This document shows positions 31,693 to 42,500 of a stretch of 42,500 nt of DNA, piece after piece. The translations under genes were made by a program, and so were the position numbers. Under the pieces are notes generated by a model. That model saw only the letters and a program-made list of their open reading frames with translations, had not been told where the DNA came from and searched no databases. Position 1 is the stretch's first letter. Every line of letters starts with the position of its first letter. Origin of the DNA: Anaeromyces robustus (taxonomy: Eukaryota; Neocallimastigomycota; Neocallimastigomycetes; Neocallimastigales; Neocallimastigaceae); NCBI GenBank assembly GCA_002104895.1, contig MCFG01000002.1, positions 432,501 to 475,000 of the forward strand, read 5' to 3'.

Positions 31693-33642
31693 ATGAGATT
31701 CTCTAAAACTATATTTATTACTGCTTTAGCATTATTTTCAGCTAAAAGTGTATGTGAAGTTATTATACATATATAAATAAGTATATCTATTATTATAATA
31801 AAGAATTTAAATAATAAATTCTAATTTTATTAATATTATAATTATTTATTTATCTTCTTTTTCCTTTTTATTTTAAAACTGGAAATAATATAATATCGAA
31901 ATATATTATTGTAGTTAGAAACTAAGCTTCAATATGTAAGTGTTATTAAATAAATACTTTATTACTTATATTCAATATAAAAAATAAAAAAGTGAATGAA
32001 TTATTTTTGAAGTTATATTATGATATGAAAATATTTTATACATAGAAAAACAATAAAAAATGATTTTTTTTTATTATAAATCAAATATTATTTACTTTAA
32101 AATTTTATATTTATATTAGTATTAATTATTATAAGTACTAATACTAATTATATATAAATAAATGAACATAAAATCATTAATATATAAATATTAATATTAA
32201 TACATATATAGGTTGGTGTTAATGAAGCTGGTGGTGAATTTGGTGAAAATAATTTACCAGGTATTTATAATAAACATTATATTTATCCAAATATTGAATC
32301 CATTCGTGCTTCTGTTGAACAAGGTATGAATGTTTTCCGTATGGGTCTTAGATGGGAACGTTTCCAACATGAATTATTTGGTGAATTTAGTGAATTTGAT
32401 GTTACTGAATATAAAAAGGTTGTTGATGCTACTACTTCTATGGGAGCTGTACTTATCATTGATCCACATAATTATGCTCGTTACAATGATAATATTGTTG
32501 GTTCTAAAGAAGTTCCAATTGAAGCCTTTGCTGATTTCTGGGCTAAATTAGCAAATATTTTCAAAGATAATGAAAAAGTATGGTTTGGTTTAGTTAATGA
32601 ACCCCATGATATGGAAACTGATGATTGGTTCAAGGCGGCTCGTGCTGCAGTTGATGCTATTCGTGCCACTGGTGCTACTAATAATATTTTAATTCCAGGT
32701 AATGGATGGGATGGTGCATGGAGTTGGGGTAAGGAAGCTTGGTATGGTGAAGCTAATGCTGATGTTGCTTTAAGATATTTCTCATCTGAAGATAAAAATA
32801 TTATTTTTGAAGTTCACCAATACTTTGATGAAGATTACTCTGGAACTCATGACACTTGTATTCAACGTCCATGTCAAAATCTTCTTAAAGAATTTGTTGA
32901 ATGGCTTAAAACTAACAATTTAAAAGGTTGGGTTGGTGAAATTGGTGGTACTCTTAATGATGAATGTAAAGAATGTGTTCATGAACTTATTGAATATCTT
33001 CAAGAAAATAGAGATTATGTTTTAGGTCTTCAATGGTGGGCAGCTGGTCCATGGTGGGGACACAATTCTTACTCTATTGAACCAAATTCAGAAAAGGCTT
33101 TTCCAGGACAAATGGCTTGGTTAAAACCATACTTACCAGGTCCATCCTACTTAACTGAAGTTCCAACTTTCATAAATGAAAAAGTTTATTGTAAAAAATG
33201 TGAAGTTACTGCTACTGGTGGTGATGGATCTCTTTGGGGATGGGAAGATGAAAAGTCTTGTGAAATTGATAAAGTTGGTTGTGGATTTGTTGAAAAACCA
33301 ACGGAAACTTCCGAACCATCTCAACCAACTGAAACTTCTGAACCATCTCAACCAACTGAAACTAATGAACTAGATCCAAATTCATGTAAAAAATTTGAAG
33401 ATCTTGGTTTTAAATGTTGTTCACATTGTGTTCATATCTATGATGATAAAACTGGTTTATGGGGTGTCGAAGCCAATGAATGGTGTGGTATCTCTGATGA
33501 ATGTTTAGTTTCATACAAAAATTGTTGGTCTGAACAATATGGTTATCCATGCTGTGATTCTAATGATGTTTTCTTAGAAGATGAATTAGGTAAATGGGGT
33601 GTTATGAATGGTTCATGGTGTGGTATTCCAAATGCTAATTAA
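31693..33642 (+). CDS. Secreted GH5 (subfamily 5-like) endoglucanase with Cys module and two fungal dockerins
   Basis: Extracellular endo-beta-1,4-glucanase predicted to dock onto the fungal cellulosome scaffoldin. Three phase-0 exons, 31693-31749, 31915-31935 (21 nt) and 32212-33642, encode 502 residues. Exon 1 is a signal peptide (MRFSKTIFITALALFSAKS). The catalytic domain (about 20-335) begins KLQYVGVNEAGGEFG and has DPHNYAR, the acid/base Glu in VNEPHD (E156), FEVHQYFDEDYSGTH, and the nucleophile Glu in WVGEIGGT (E269). These match the Trichoderma Cel5A type (GH5_5). A cysteine module with GDGSLWGWEDEKSC (about 353-383) follows, then a Pro/Thr/Glu/Ser linker with a repeated PTETSEPSQ unit (about 386-410). 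Two CBM10-type dockerins (418-453 and 464-498) each end in a W-C-G-I signature. Exon composition is clearly less AT-rich than the flanks. The subfamily call is by eye; the family and dockerins are secure. Confidence 0.93.
33297..33363 (+). repeat. 27-bp coding repeat in the GH5 linker
   Basis: Slightly more than two copies of a 27-bp unit encoding PTETSEPSQ, forming the flexible linker between the cysteine module and the dockerins. Confidence 0.8.
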
Positions 33643-34552
33643 AATTTTTCATAATGGAAAATAAAAAATTTTGAAAATATATTAGACAAAAATATAAGAA
33701 TAACAATAAATAATGATAATAATAATATAATAGGTGAAAAAAAAAAAAAACACACAAAGTTTTTATATATCTATTATGAAATTTATTTGAATATATATTG
33801 AATATATATTTTAGAATAAAAATAATAGTAAATATTAATAAAATAATCAATAATATAATAAAATAAAAAAAATATATTAAAAATAAAAAATATAAAAATA
33901 CAAAATACCAAATAAAAAGAAAAAGAAAAAGAAAAATAAAACAAAACAAAAAAGAATATAAATAAATTAAATATAAAATAAAAATAATAGCAAAATAAAA
34001 TAATAATATTAAAACAAAAATAAATAAAAAACAAAAACAAAAAAAAAATAAAAAAATGAAAAAATAAAAAATTAAAAAAATAAAAAAATAAAAATAAAAA
34101 CATAAAAATATTAGAATCCAAATAACATAAAAAAAAAGTAATAATAGCATTAAAAATAAGAGAGTTCAAATGAACTAAAAGTAAAAATATCAATAATAGC
34201 ATTATAAAAAATGAAAATTCAAATAAACTAAACATAAAAATATTAAAAATATCAATAATAGCATTATAAAAAATGAAAATTCAAATAAACTAAACATAAA
34301 AATATTAATAATAGCATTAATAAAAAAAGTAATAATAGCATTAAAAATAAGAGAATCTACTAAAAGTAAAAATACAAATAATAGAATTAGAAAAAAAAAT
34401 GAAATTAGAATCCAATAAAAATAACAATAATAGCATTTAAATAAAAATCAATAAAAACTGTCAAAAAAATCCACAAAAAATAATAAAAAATATAAAAAAA
34501 AAATAATAAAAATAAAAAATAAAAAAATTAAATGATATAAATAGAATTTGTC

Positions 34553-34584
<32 letters not shown>

Positions 34585-36893
34585 ATATAAACCATTTGAA
34601 AAACTAAGTAATTAAAATAATAATAAAATATAAAAATAAAAACAAGACATATTTTTATGTAATATATTTTTATTTTTATTTTTATTTTTATTTTTATTTT
34701 GTTTATATATTTGTATTTCATTCCTATATTTATTTTAAATTTTCATAGATACATTTTTTAAATATAATATATTTTATTAATATTGAAATAGATATAATTA
34801 AAAAAAACAACTATAAAACCCTTTTTAAATTATATATGTAAAAAGGATAATAAATTAATAGTAAAAAAAATAATGATCATGAATTATTTGCCAATTATTT
34901 TATAAAGAGATTATTTTTTGTAATGATATTAGCTACTATTATTTGATTTATTATAGAAATATGAATAAATATATAATGTATATGAAATGAATATGATTAT
35001 CATGTAAAGTTTATAATATAAATATATCAATTATCATGTAACAGATAGAAATTATCTATTAATTAATTCTAAAAAAAAAAAAAAAGAAGTAACATATTTT
35101 TTTAATTATTATAGTCAATTAATATAATAATAATAATGATGATAATTAATATAATAATAATGATGATGATAATTAATAAAAATTAGTATTAATTCTTAGT
35201 TTGTCATACGACATTTTTTTTTCTTTTTCATATATTTATATTTATACTTACTATTATTATTTTTATTATTATATAAAATTATCTTTAAACGAAAAATAGA
35301 ATTTTCTAATACTTAATATTATATTAAAATAACGTGGTTAAAATATTAGAAATATTATTTAATTATCATCCAACCAATAAATATATATAAATTTTATATA
35401 TAATAAAAAATTTTCATTATTCTATTAATGAATTAATAAATAATCTAATATTCTACAAAAAGAAAAAAATATTATTAAAAATGCTAGTATTAATAAAAAC
35501 AATAATAATAATAATAATAATAGAATAAAAGGAAAAGAATGATGGAAATAATATTTCATAATAGTAATAAATAATGGATAAAAATAATATAATAACAATA
35601 ATAATATTATTAATAATTAATAATTATTTATTTTTTATTTAAATTGTTTTTTTTTTATTTTTTTATTTTTTTATTATTATTCTTAATAATATTTAATAAC
35701 TATTGAAAATGGTCATATTAATTATTAATTATTAATTATTAATAATAAACATGTTTTATCATTTCTATATCAGTTATATTTACTAATATATTTATTAATT
35801 ATGTTTGATATTATTATTTAATATTTATATATTTAGTAATTTTAATATTTGTACTTATTTGTACATTATTATTTATTTATTTATTTATTATTTATATTTC
35901 ATAATGTATTTACTTAATTAATATTTAAATCAGTTATTTATTTTTATTATATAATATTTAAATTAAAAAAATCCCTATTATTATTTTTAGTTTCTGTACC
36001 CTAAAAGTACAAATAGTATTATATTTTTTTTTATGTTATGTATTATCTATTATATTATATTATATATAATATATAATAAATGTAAAGTTATCATAAATAT
36101 TGATTTACACGTGATATTATTAAATGTTACATAAATAAATAAAAACACCATAAATAGCAATTTTATTTACTTTTTGTATTTTTTATGTGTTAAATTAATA
36201 AATACAAAATTAAATATTAATAAATAAAAAATTTTTTTTTGATTATTGTCATACCATCCATTAATGAATAAAAATAATTTTTTTTTTATTTTTAAAGATA
36301 TTTTTAAACTTTAATGAATATAAAATATTTATTAAATAGTAAAAGTTATTATATATTTATTATATATATTCTAATTAATTATGATATATTATCATGTATA
36401 TAAAATAATATTTTTTTATAAATCAAAATTTAAATACAAATTCAACTACAAAATAAATAAACAACAAAATTTTAAAAAAAAATACAAAATATTTTTAAAA
36501 TTAATAAATAATAAATAATTAAATAATTAAATAATTAAATAACTTTATTAATAAATTAATGAATGAATAAATAATTATTTAAATAAACAGTTTTATTTAA
36601 ATAATTTAATCATATATAAATAAAAAATATTTTATTAAATGAGTTGTTTTTTTTTATTATTAATTAAAATTTGTAATTCTATATTTATTTTTATTTTTAT
36701 TTTTACTTTTTAATATATATTTAATATTCACATATATTATAAGTATTATAACAATATTAAATAATAAATAATAAGTAATAATTATTATATATAAACCATT
36801 TGATTTATTTTTATATTTATATACTTCGTTTTTTTTTTTTTTTTTTGTCTTATTACATAATAAATTAAAAAACAAAACAATTTAATGTATATC
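33643..36893. other. AT-rich spacer downstream of GH5, strongly A-biased on the plus strand at first
   Basis: From 33650 to about 34550 the plus strand is overwhelmingly A with few T. The T21 run near 34553-34579 ends this skew. The long hydrophobic frames on the opposite strand are a product of it. The rest is balanced AT with no exon seen. It contains the 34140-34437 repeat array. Confidence 0.6.
34140..34437. repeat. Degenerate tandem array, about 52-62 bp units, core AATAATAGCATT
   Basis: Exact AATAATAGCATT at 34140, 34192, 34254, 34307, 34331 and 34426. The units at 34192 and 34254 are near-identical over about 55 bp (period 62); the others are partial. Confidence 0.75.
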
Positions 36894-36905
36894 ATTATAT
36901 AATAG
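36894..36905. repeat. Target-site duplication, left copy
   Basis: ATTATATAATAG, identical over 12 bp to 37432-37443 on the other side of the element and directly abutting its 5' end. Confidence 0.85.
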
Positions 36906-36924
36906 GTCAAACCAGTTTTTATCC

Positions 36925-36974
36925 TGGTTGTTAAGGCGTTGTCTTAGCATACATAAGGTCTCTGGTTCGACCCC
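36925..36974 (+). promoter_or_regulatory. Internal RNA polymerase III promoter (A and B boxes) of the SINE
   Basis: The A-box-like TGGTTGTTAAGG starts at 36925. The B box GGTTCGACCCC (36964-36974) fits the GGTTCGANNCC consensus. The spacing is compatible with tRNA-type pol III promoters. The TTAAGGCG after the D loop recalls leucine or serine tRNAs, but the anticodon arm is degenerate (loop GCATACA lacks U33), so no amino acid can be assigned. Confidence 0.7.
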
Positions 36975-37001
36975 GCGGGTCTGATGTTTCCTCTATGTGG
37001 G

Positions 37002-37215
37002 TTTTTCATCAGGACTTGTTCGACCGCCAGGTTAAGTATTGTCCTTCCTTAATTATACCAAACTTCTTAATTTAATAATTTATTGTACTGCCTGACACTT
37101 ATAGTCTTTAATATTGTTTCTTTGAGAAAATCCAACCTGTACCAATCAATAACGTAGAATAACCAAGTGAATTAGAATCACGTGACCATTGGGCTTTTCA
37201 TCAGCCTTGTTTGAG
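37002..37215 (+). repeat. Internal direct repeat within the SINE body
   Basis: TTTTCATCAGGACTTGTTCGA near 37003-37023 and TTTTCATCAGCCTTGTTTGA near 37195-37214 are clearly related and about 192 bp apart, each preceded by a G-rich GGG. This suggests part of the body arose by duplication or dimerisation. Confidence 0.6.
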
Positions 37216-37397
37216 GTTTGTCGGGCACCGAGAATGTGTGGCTTGCGAATATAAATCAGCAATTATTGTACATGATTGGGAAAGCCGAAGCTGACTTTCA
37301 GTATGGCAGTCCATGAGGGACACACTACCACCTAATTATTAGGGAGTGGGCTTACTGCTTCACATTAGGGAAGGTCAAAGAAGCATACCCCGGTCAT

Positions 37398-37431
<34 letters not shown>

Positions 37432-37434
<3 letters not shown>

Positions 37435-37443
37435 ATATAATAG
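37432..37443. repeat. Target-site duplication, right copy
   Basis: ATTATATAATAG directly after the A31 tail. It matches the left copy exactly, and the matches stop where the element boundaries fall. Confidence 0.85.
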
Positions 37444-40400
37444 TTAGTAATAATAAAAAAATTATAATAAGAATAATATTTAGTTTGTGGTTAATTTTTT
37501 ATTGATATGTGTGTATATAAAAAAAAAAAAAAATTAAAACTGAGAAGTATCATATCAAAATAAAAATAATAAAAAAAAAAAAAAAGTTTAAATTATAATA
37601 TTATTTTGTTTTGTTTTATTTGATGTGTATTTTGATATAAGATCAAAATAAAAAAAAAATTAAAAAAATAATATATTTTGTTTTATTTGATGAGATGTAA
37701 TTTTATTAAATGAATAAATAATAATAATAGAAAAAAAAGATCTATTAATTATTTAAAAATTCAAAAATTTATTTATTGTAGTTTAAGTAGACTATTAAAA
37801 AAAAAAAAGCCTTAACTAAATAGTTTAAAAGATAAAATAAAAGGAAACCTTTTTTATTTACTTTATATATTATATTATAGTCTTTATATTATATTAGTAT
37901 TATATTAATTTACCTTTTAGTTAATAAAATAATTACTTTTTTTTTGTTTTTTAGAAATTTATTTTATATTGTTATAAAATTACCAATAAAATTATTCTTT
38001 TCTTAAAATAACAATTAAATGAAAAATTTTATATGAATTTCAGTATCATTTAAAGTAAAAAAAAAATTAAAAAAATAACAGGTAACAAATGAAAAAGCAA
38101 CAAAAAGTGATGACATTTTTTAATTGTTTATATTACATTGCATATCTAAATAATCAAATAATTAATGTCAATCTAGTTCTTTTTTTTTTTTTTTTTTTAG
38201 TTTTAGTTTTTTTTTTTGTTAAAACTATATAAAACCATTTGTTTTTATTAATTAATATAATCAACTATTTTATTTTTAATAATATTATTGTTAAATAAAA
38301 TAAAATAAAAAAAAAATATCGAAATGTTACAAATTATATATAAAACAATAAATTAAATAAAAAATAAATGCATTAAATATGTTTCATTATTCTATAATAC
38401 AATTAATAATTATTATGCAATATTTTTTTTTATTTTCTATTATTTTTTACATAATTTAAATTCAATAAAACTGACTCATTTCTATTAATTTCAACATTCT
38501 TATTTATTACTATTAGAAATCAATTATTAAAACAATAAAAAAAATTTTTTCTGTTTTGTTTTATTTTTACTTTAAATAATATTAAAATATTATATTATAT
38601 AATATAATATATAATATAATATAAATATAAATATAAATATAATTATTATAATAATTCTTTTTTGTTTGTTAGACATGTTTCAAATATTTTTTTTTTCTCT
38701 TTTGTCATTTTATTTATTTATTTTATGTATTTTATATTACTACTAGTAATATTAATAGTAATAGTAATAGTAATACTATTATCATGTATAACTACTATTT
38801 ATTAATTTAAAAATAATTTGGAGAAAAATAAATATATATAAAAATATAAAAATAAATATATTTTTAAACTAAATATTTGATAATATAATATAATATATAA
38901 TTTATATTAAGTAATATTATTAACAACAATTTTATATATGATTTGTTTTTATATTCTTTTATTTTATTATACAAATTTATTTATATTTTATTTATATATC
39001 TATTTATTAAATAATGATGATATTATTTTTATTTTAGTACATATTAATATATTATGTTAATTTTAATTTATAATATAAAACATATTTATTATACATATGT
39101 ATTACGGCATAAATTTAAATTATAATTATATTTTAATATATTTTCAGTGTAAACATTTAATATATAAATAATATATCATATTATATATAATAGATTAATA
39201 TATTTATTAAATAATAAAAATATATACATATATTATTAATATATTAGCAACAAATTCTTAATATATTTTATTTAAATCAAAGAAAAAAAAATGGTTAATT
39301 TAAATTAAAATTATTATATTATATATTAAATTATATTTTAATATATTTAAAAAAAAAAAAGATAATTTATACTTGGAAAATCATTATAATTGATTATAAT
39401 AATATAATCATTTATTAATAATATAATCAGTTATATTAATATATACTTTTATATATTATTATATATATTAACTATTGATTATATTCTAGTTAATTTAATA
39501 AAATAATAATTAAAGTTACATATAAGGAAAATTTAAAAATAAAAAAAATTTTTTGTAATATATATAGAATATATATTAAATATTATTTATTATTAATATT
39601 TAATATTTTATATATGTTTTAAATATAAAATAATTTATTATTACTTTTTGATTACAAAAAGCAATAAATAAATAAATAAATATTTTTAAAAAAAAATAAT
39701 ATATTATAATATATATTATAATATATATTATTTTAAAATATAATATATTTGTAGCTGTTCTGTTATTTGTTATTATTTATTTAAATAATTATTTATTATA
39801 AAAATATATATTAATATATAAAAAATATATCATAAAATATCATATATAATACATATATATTAATATATTTTATATATAAAATTATATAATAATATATATA
39901 AAAATTTTTTTATATTTTTTTTTTCTATTTTTTTTTTTTTGTTTTTTTATTTTTAATTTTTTTTTTACTTTTTTTCTTTTTTTTCCTCGTTATTTTAATA
40001 TAATTAATATTTTATCGCTTATTTTTTATTGTTTTATTTTTTAAAGAAAAGAAAAATAATCAATATATGTTAAATAAAAAAAACTGGATTTAAAATTGAA
40101 AATAAAAAATAAAGCGGGTTCAATTAAAATATAAAATATTAATTAAAGATAAATGATAATAAATAAAAAATTTTTTTTAAAATTATAAAAAAAAAAAGTA
40201 ATACTGGTATATACTTTTTTTTTTAAATAATATAATAAAAATCTTTTTGGAAATTAAAAAAAAAATAAAATAAAAACAAGAAAAAAAAATAAATATATTT
40301 AAATGAAAAGAAAAGAAAGGAAAGGAAAAAAAACGAAATAAATGATAAAAAAAATAATACAATCATAAAGTAAATTAAATTCTTTTTATTATACAATTCT

Positions 40401-40878
40401 TCAAAAATTTTATACTTATTAAATCAAAAGAAAAGAACTAGTTTATAACATTCAATCCTATCAAAGAATAGAAATTATTGAGCATATTTTTTATTATCTT
40501 ATTACATCGTTTATAAATCATATAATTATTTATAAAAAGATTAAATATTTAATACAAAATTAATATCAAATAATACAAGTATAAAAATAAAAAATAAAAT
40601 TATTAAAAAACAATATATATAATTTTGTATAAAAATAAAATATTTATATAAAAAAAAAGAAAGAAAAATAATTAAATTATGTAATATTTGAATTATCTTT
40701 TTTCTTTTTCTTTTTATTTTTATACATAAAATATGAAATTATATATTAAAATATAAATATATGTAAAAAGCATAAATTTTTTTTTTTTGTTTTTTTTTTG
40801 TTAAATAAATAAATTATTATTTAAATTAATATAAATATATATGTAAAATAATAAAATAAAATAAAATAAAAATTAAAA
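37444..40878. other. 3.4-kb AT-rich spacer after the SINE
   Basis: No exon or RNA gene seen. It holds repeated TTTTGTTTTATTTGATG-like segments (37604-37690), AT palindromic repeats (38580-38640), and the presumed promoter and 5' UTR of the membrane-protein gene, with no clear box identified. Confidence 0.55.
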
Positions 40879-42500
40879 ATGTCAAAAGAAGATAATAAAC
40901 AATCAAAAATTAAATCAGACGATGATGAGCTAATACTTACAGAGAAAGTACATAAAGAGACTAATGTTTCTAATAATAAATATAATAAAGATCAACAAAT
41001 AGATAATGACAAAATTGAGTCTCAGTTACCCTTTACTCCTTCAATAAACCAAACCAATGAAAATAGTAGTCTACGATATACCTCAAATTCCCCAATACCT
41101 TCTCATGATGTTTCATATAATAGTCTACCGAGTTATCAAGAAAATGAAAAACCAACAGTAATACAAAATCTTGTACTACTAGTAATTTTTGCATTATTCA
41201 TATTATTAGTATTATGCTTTACAAAGAAAATGTATTCCAATAAAAGTAATGATTACTTTTTAAATAGTAGCCATTCAAATCATTCAAAACATCTATATTC
41301 AAAACATACAAAGTCAGATAATTCTAAACATTCCATGAGAACTATAACAAAAATAAGTAATTCATCAGTATCTCAACAAATCAAAAGTAAATTTAGTTCA
41401 GGAAAAAGGTCAAGAGAAACGGTAAGTTTTAAATATTTATTATATAAATTATATATATTGTTTAAATATTATTAAATATTATTGTAATATTATTGTAATA
41501 GTGTTTGTGTTAAATAAAAAATAACAATAGTAGTGATAATAATTTAAAATAATTTTTAACATATAAAATTAAATATGAATTATCAAATTGTGTATAATTT
41601 CCAATTCACTAAATATTATAAATTTTCAATAATTAAATAATAAATATGTTTATATATATAGATTCCTTCTATATTGAAAGTATCACCTGCTCCATTAGCT
41701 TCTTTAGCTGAAGATGAATTAAATTCAAGAGAAAAGAAAGCAGTAGATAAAGATATAAATATTAAAGAATCAATTATTATACCATCAACTTTTAATAGAA
41801 ATTCGTTTAATTATGCAGATTTAAAAGCGTTAAGTTGGCATCCCATGAATACTATAAATGGATTACATGGTATGCATAGTATGAATAATATGCGTAATAT
41901 AAATGATATGGATGATTATCAACAAGATTTAAATGAATATTCACGTAGTAGTACGGGTTTACTGGAAGGTGAAAATGAAAATTATGAAAATATGAATAAA
42001 TTGGATAATGTTGTAGAACTTTATTTTTCAAATAAAAGAAAAGAAATCTTAAGACAAAATTCCACTGGTGGAAATAGTTGTTACTCTGATATACCAGATA
42101 ATGCCAGTAGTTGTGGTGAACCAAGTTTATCTCGTTTTATAGGTAATGATGCTTTATTAAAATATGAATCTTCCAGATGTAGAATGAGTTTACATAATTA
42201 TTCAAATCCACCCATGATCAATCCAAATGTTGATAATTATACTAATTCTCTAAAAAGTAAACATACATCCATTATGGGAAATCGTACATCATTTTCCTCA
42301 TCCACAATACCTTCATTATCACGATATAGTATTAAAAATATAGCATCATCAATCATATCAAGAAATAATAGACTTCATGATTCAAATATAGATTGTACCA
42401 ATAGTGATGTTAATGCCAATATTAATACCAATATAAATAATACCACTATTAATACCAATATAAATAATATCAATGCTAATACCAATAACAATATAAATAC
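40879..42500 (+). CDS. Unrecognised single-pass membrane protein, Ser/Asn/His-rich, 3' partial
   Basis: Two exons, 40879-41421 and 41662 to beyond the window end, join in phase 0 (AGA GAA ACG, then ATT CCT TCT) and give 460 residues so far. I do not recognise the family. The N-terminal 93 residues are polar and charged without a signal peptide and include SLPSYQ. One strong hydrophobic segment follows (about 94-114, VIQNLVLLVIFALFILLVLCF) with FTKKMYSNK directly after, so the positive-inside rule suggests the long C-terminal part is cytosolic. Next come Ser/His/Lys repeats (about 129-153), a Met/Asn cluster (about 243-260), and at the window edge an Asn-rich tract of degenerate NTNINN repeats. 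Coding status is supported by the long second exon (839 nt open), lower AT than the flanks and clean splice sites. It could be a lineage-specific surface or vacuolar protein. Function is unknown. Confidence 0.75.

Larger units (their letters stand above)
36906..37431 (+). mobile_element. tRNA-derived SINE, apparently complete
   Basis: A 526-bp insertion of distinctly higher GC content in an AT desert. The 5' head is tRNA-like: 36907-36913 (TCAAACC) pairs six of seven bases with 36978-36984 (GGTCTGA), placed where an acceptor stem should be, directly after the 3' strand of the T arm. A D-arm-like CCT/AGG stem and B-box sequence sit between. The body (about 36985-37400) matches no protein or RNA I recognise. 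The 3' end is 31 A residues (37401-37431). The whole is flanked by a perfect 12-bp duplication. These are the hallmarks of a SINE mobilised in trans by a poly(A)-recognising LINE. No long reading frame lies inside. Confidence 0.85.

Noticed and set aside
33635-34235. Two overlapping minus-strand hydrophobic frames (150-171 codons) rich in Phe, Leu and Ile
   Set aside because: They are the complement of an A-dominated stretch with no splice or start context and no domain. Composition alone explains them.
36907-36984. A functional tRNA gene
   Set aside because: A/B boxes and an acceptor-like stem exist, but there are extra bases between acceptor and D stem, the T stem has a mismatch, the anticodon loop lacks U33, and the flanks show it is the head of a SINE.

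Overview
The window looks like nuclear DNA of an anaerobic gut fungus (Neocallimastigomycota). The evidence is the extreme AT content outside exons with long A/T homopolymers, many short AT-rich GT-AG introns, an axonemal dynein (so a flagellated zoospore stage), and a secreted GH5 cellulase carrying fungal CBM10-type dockerins, a hallmark of this phylum. The assignment is an inference from gene content; no marker gene names the genus.

Layout. (1) 1-14661, + strand: most of an outer-arm axonemal dynein heavy chain of the DNAH5/DNAH8 (Chlamydomonas gamma) type. The first exons lie upstream of the window; 13 exons were reconstructed here. (2) 15483-18226, - strand, convergent with the dynein: a nine-exon U5 snRNP 40-kDa WD40 protein (SNRNP40). 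(3) 19676-21523, - strand: a six-exon helical protein resembling fungal Ivy1/BAR-like membrane-binding proteins. (4) About 4.1 kb of AT desert with inverted repeats. (5) 25622-28968, + strand: an eight-exon NEPRO (DUF4477) homologue, related to the RNase MRP protein Rmp1, with a long Asn/Lys-rich tail carrying three copies of a short acidic/hydrophobic motif. (6) 31693-33642, + strand: a secreted GH5 (subfamily 5-like) endoglucanase with a cysteine module and two dockerins, and a 21-nt microexon after the signal-peptide exon. (7) 33643-40878: 7.2 kb of AT-rich spacer containing a degenerate ~50-60 bp repeat array and one GC-richer insertion at 36906-37431. (8) 40879 to the window end, + strand: an unrecognised single-pass membrane protein, cut off by the window edge.

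The strongest unexplained item is the 36906-37431 insertion. It has a tRNA-like head with A and B boxes and a pairing acceptor-like stem, a ~415 bp body with an internal repeat, an A31 tail, and a perfect 12-bp target-site duplication. It reads as a complete tRNA-derived SINE. I do not know whether this family has been described.

The genes are not an operon or pathway; they are independent eukaryotic housekeeping and secretory genes. Dynein serves zoospore motility, SNRNP40 splicing, the NEPRO homologue rRNA processing, and the GH5 enzyme extracellular cellulose degradation within the fungal cellulosome.
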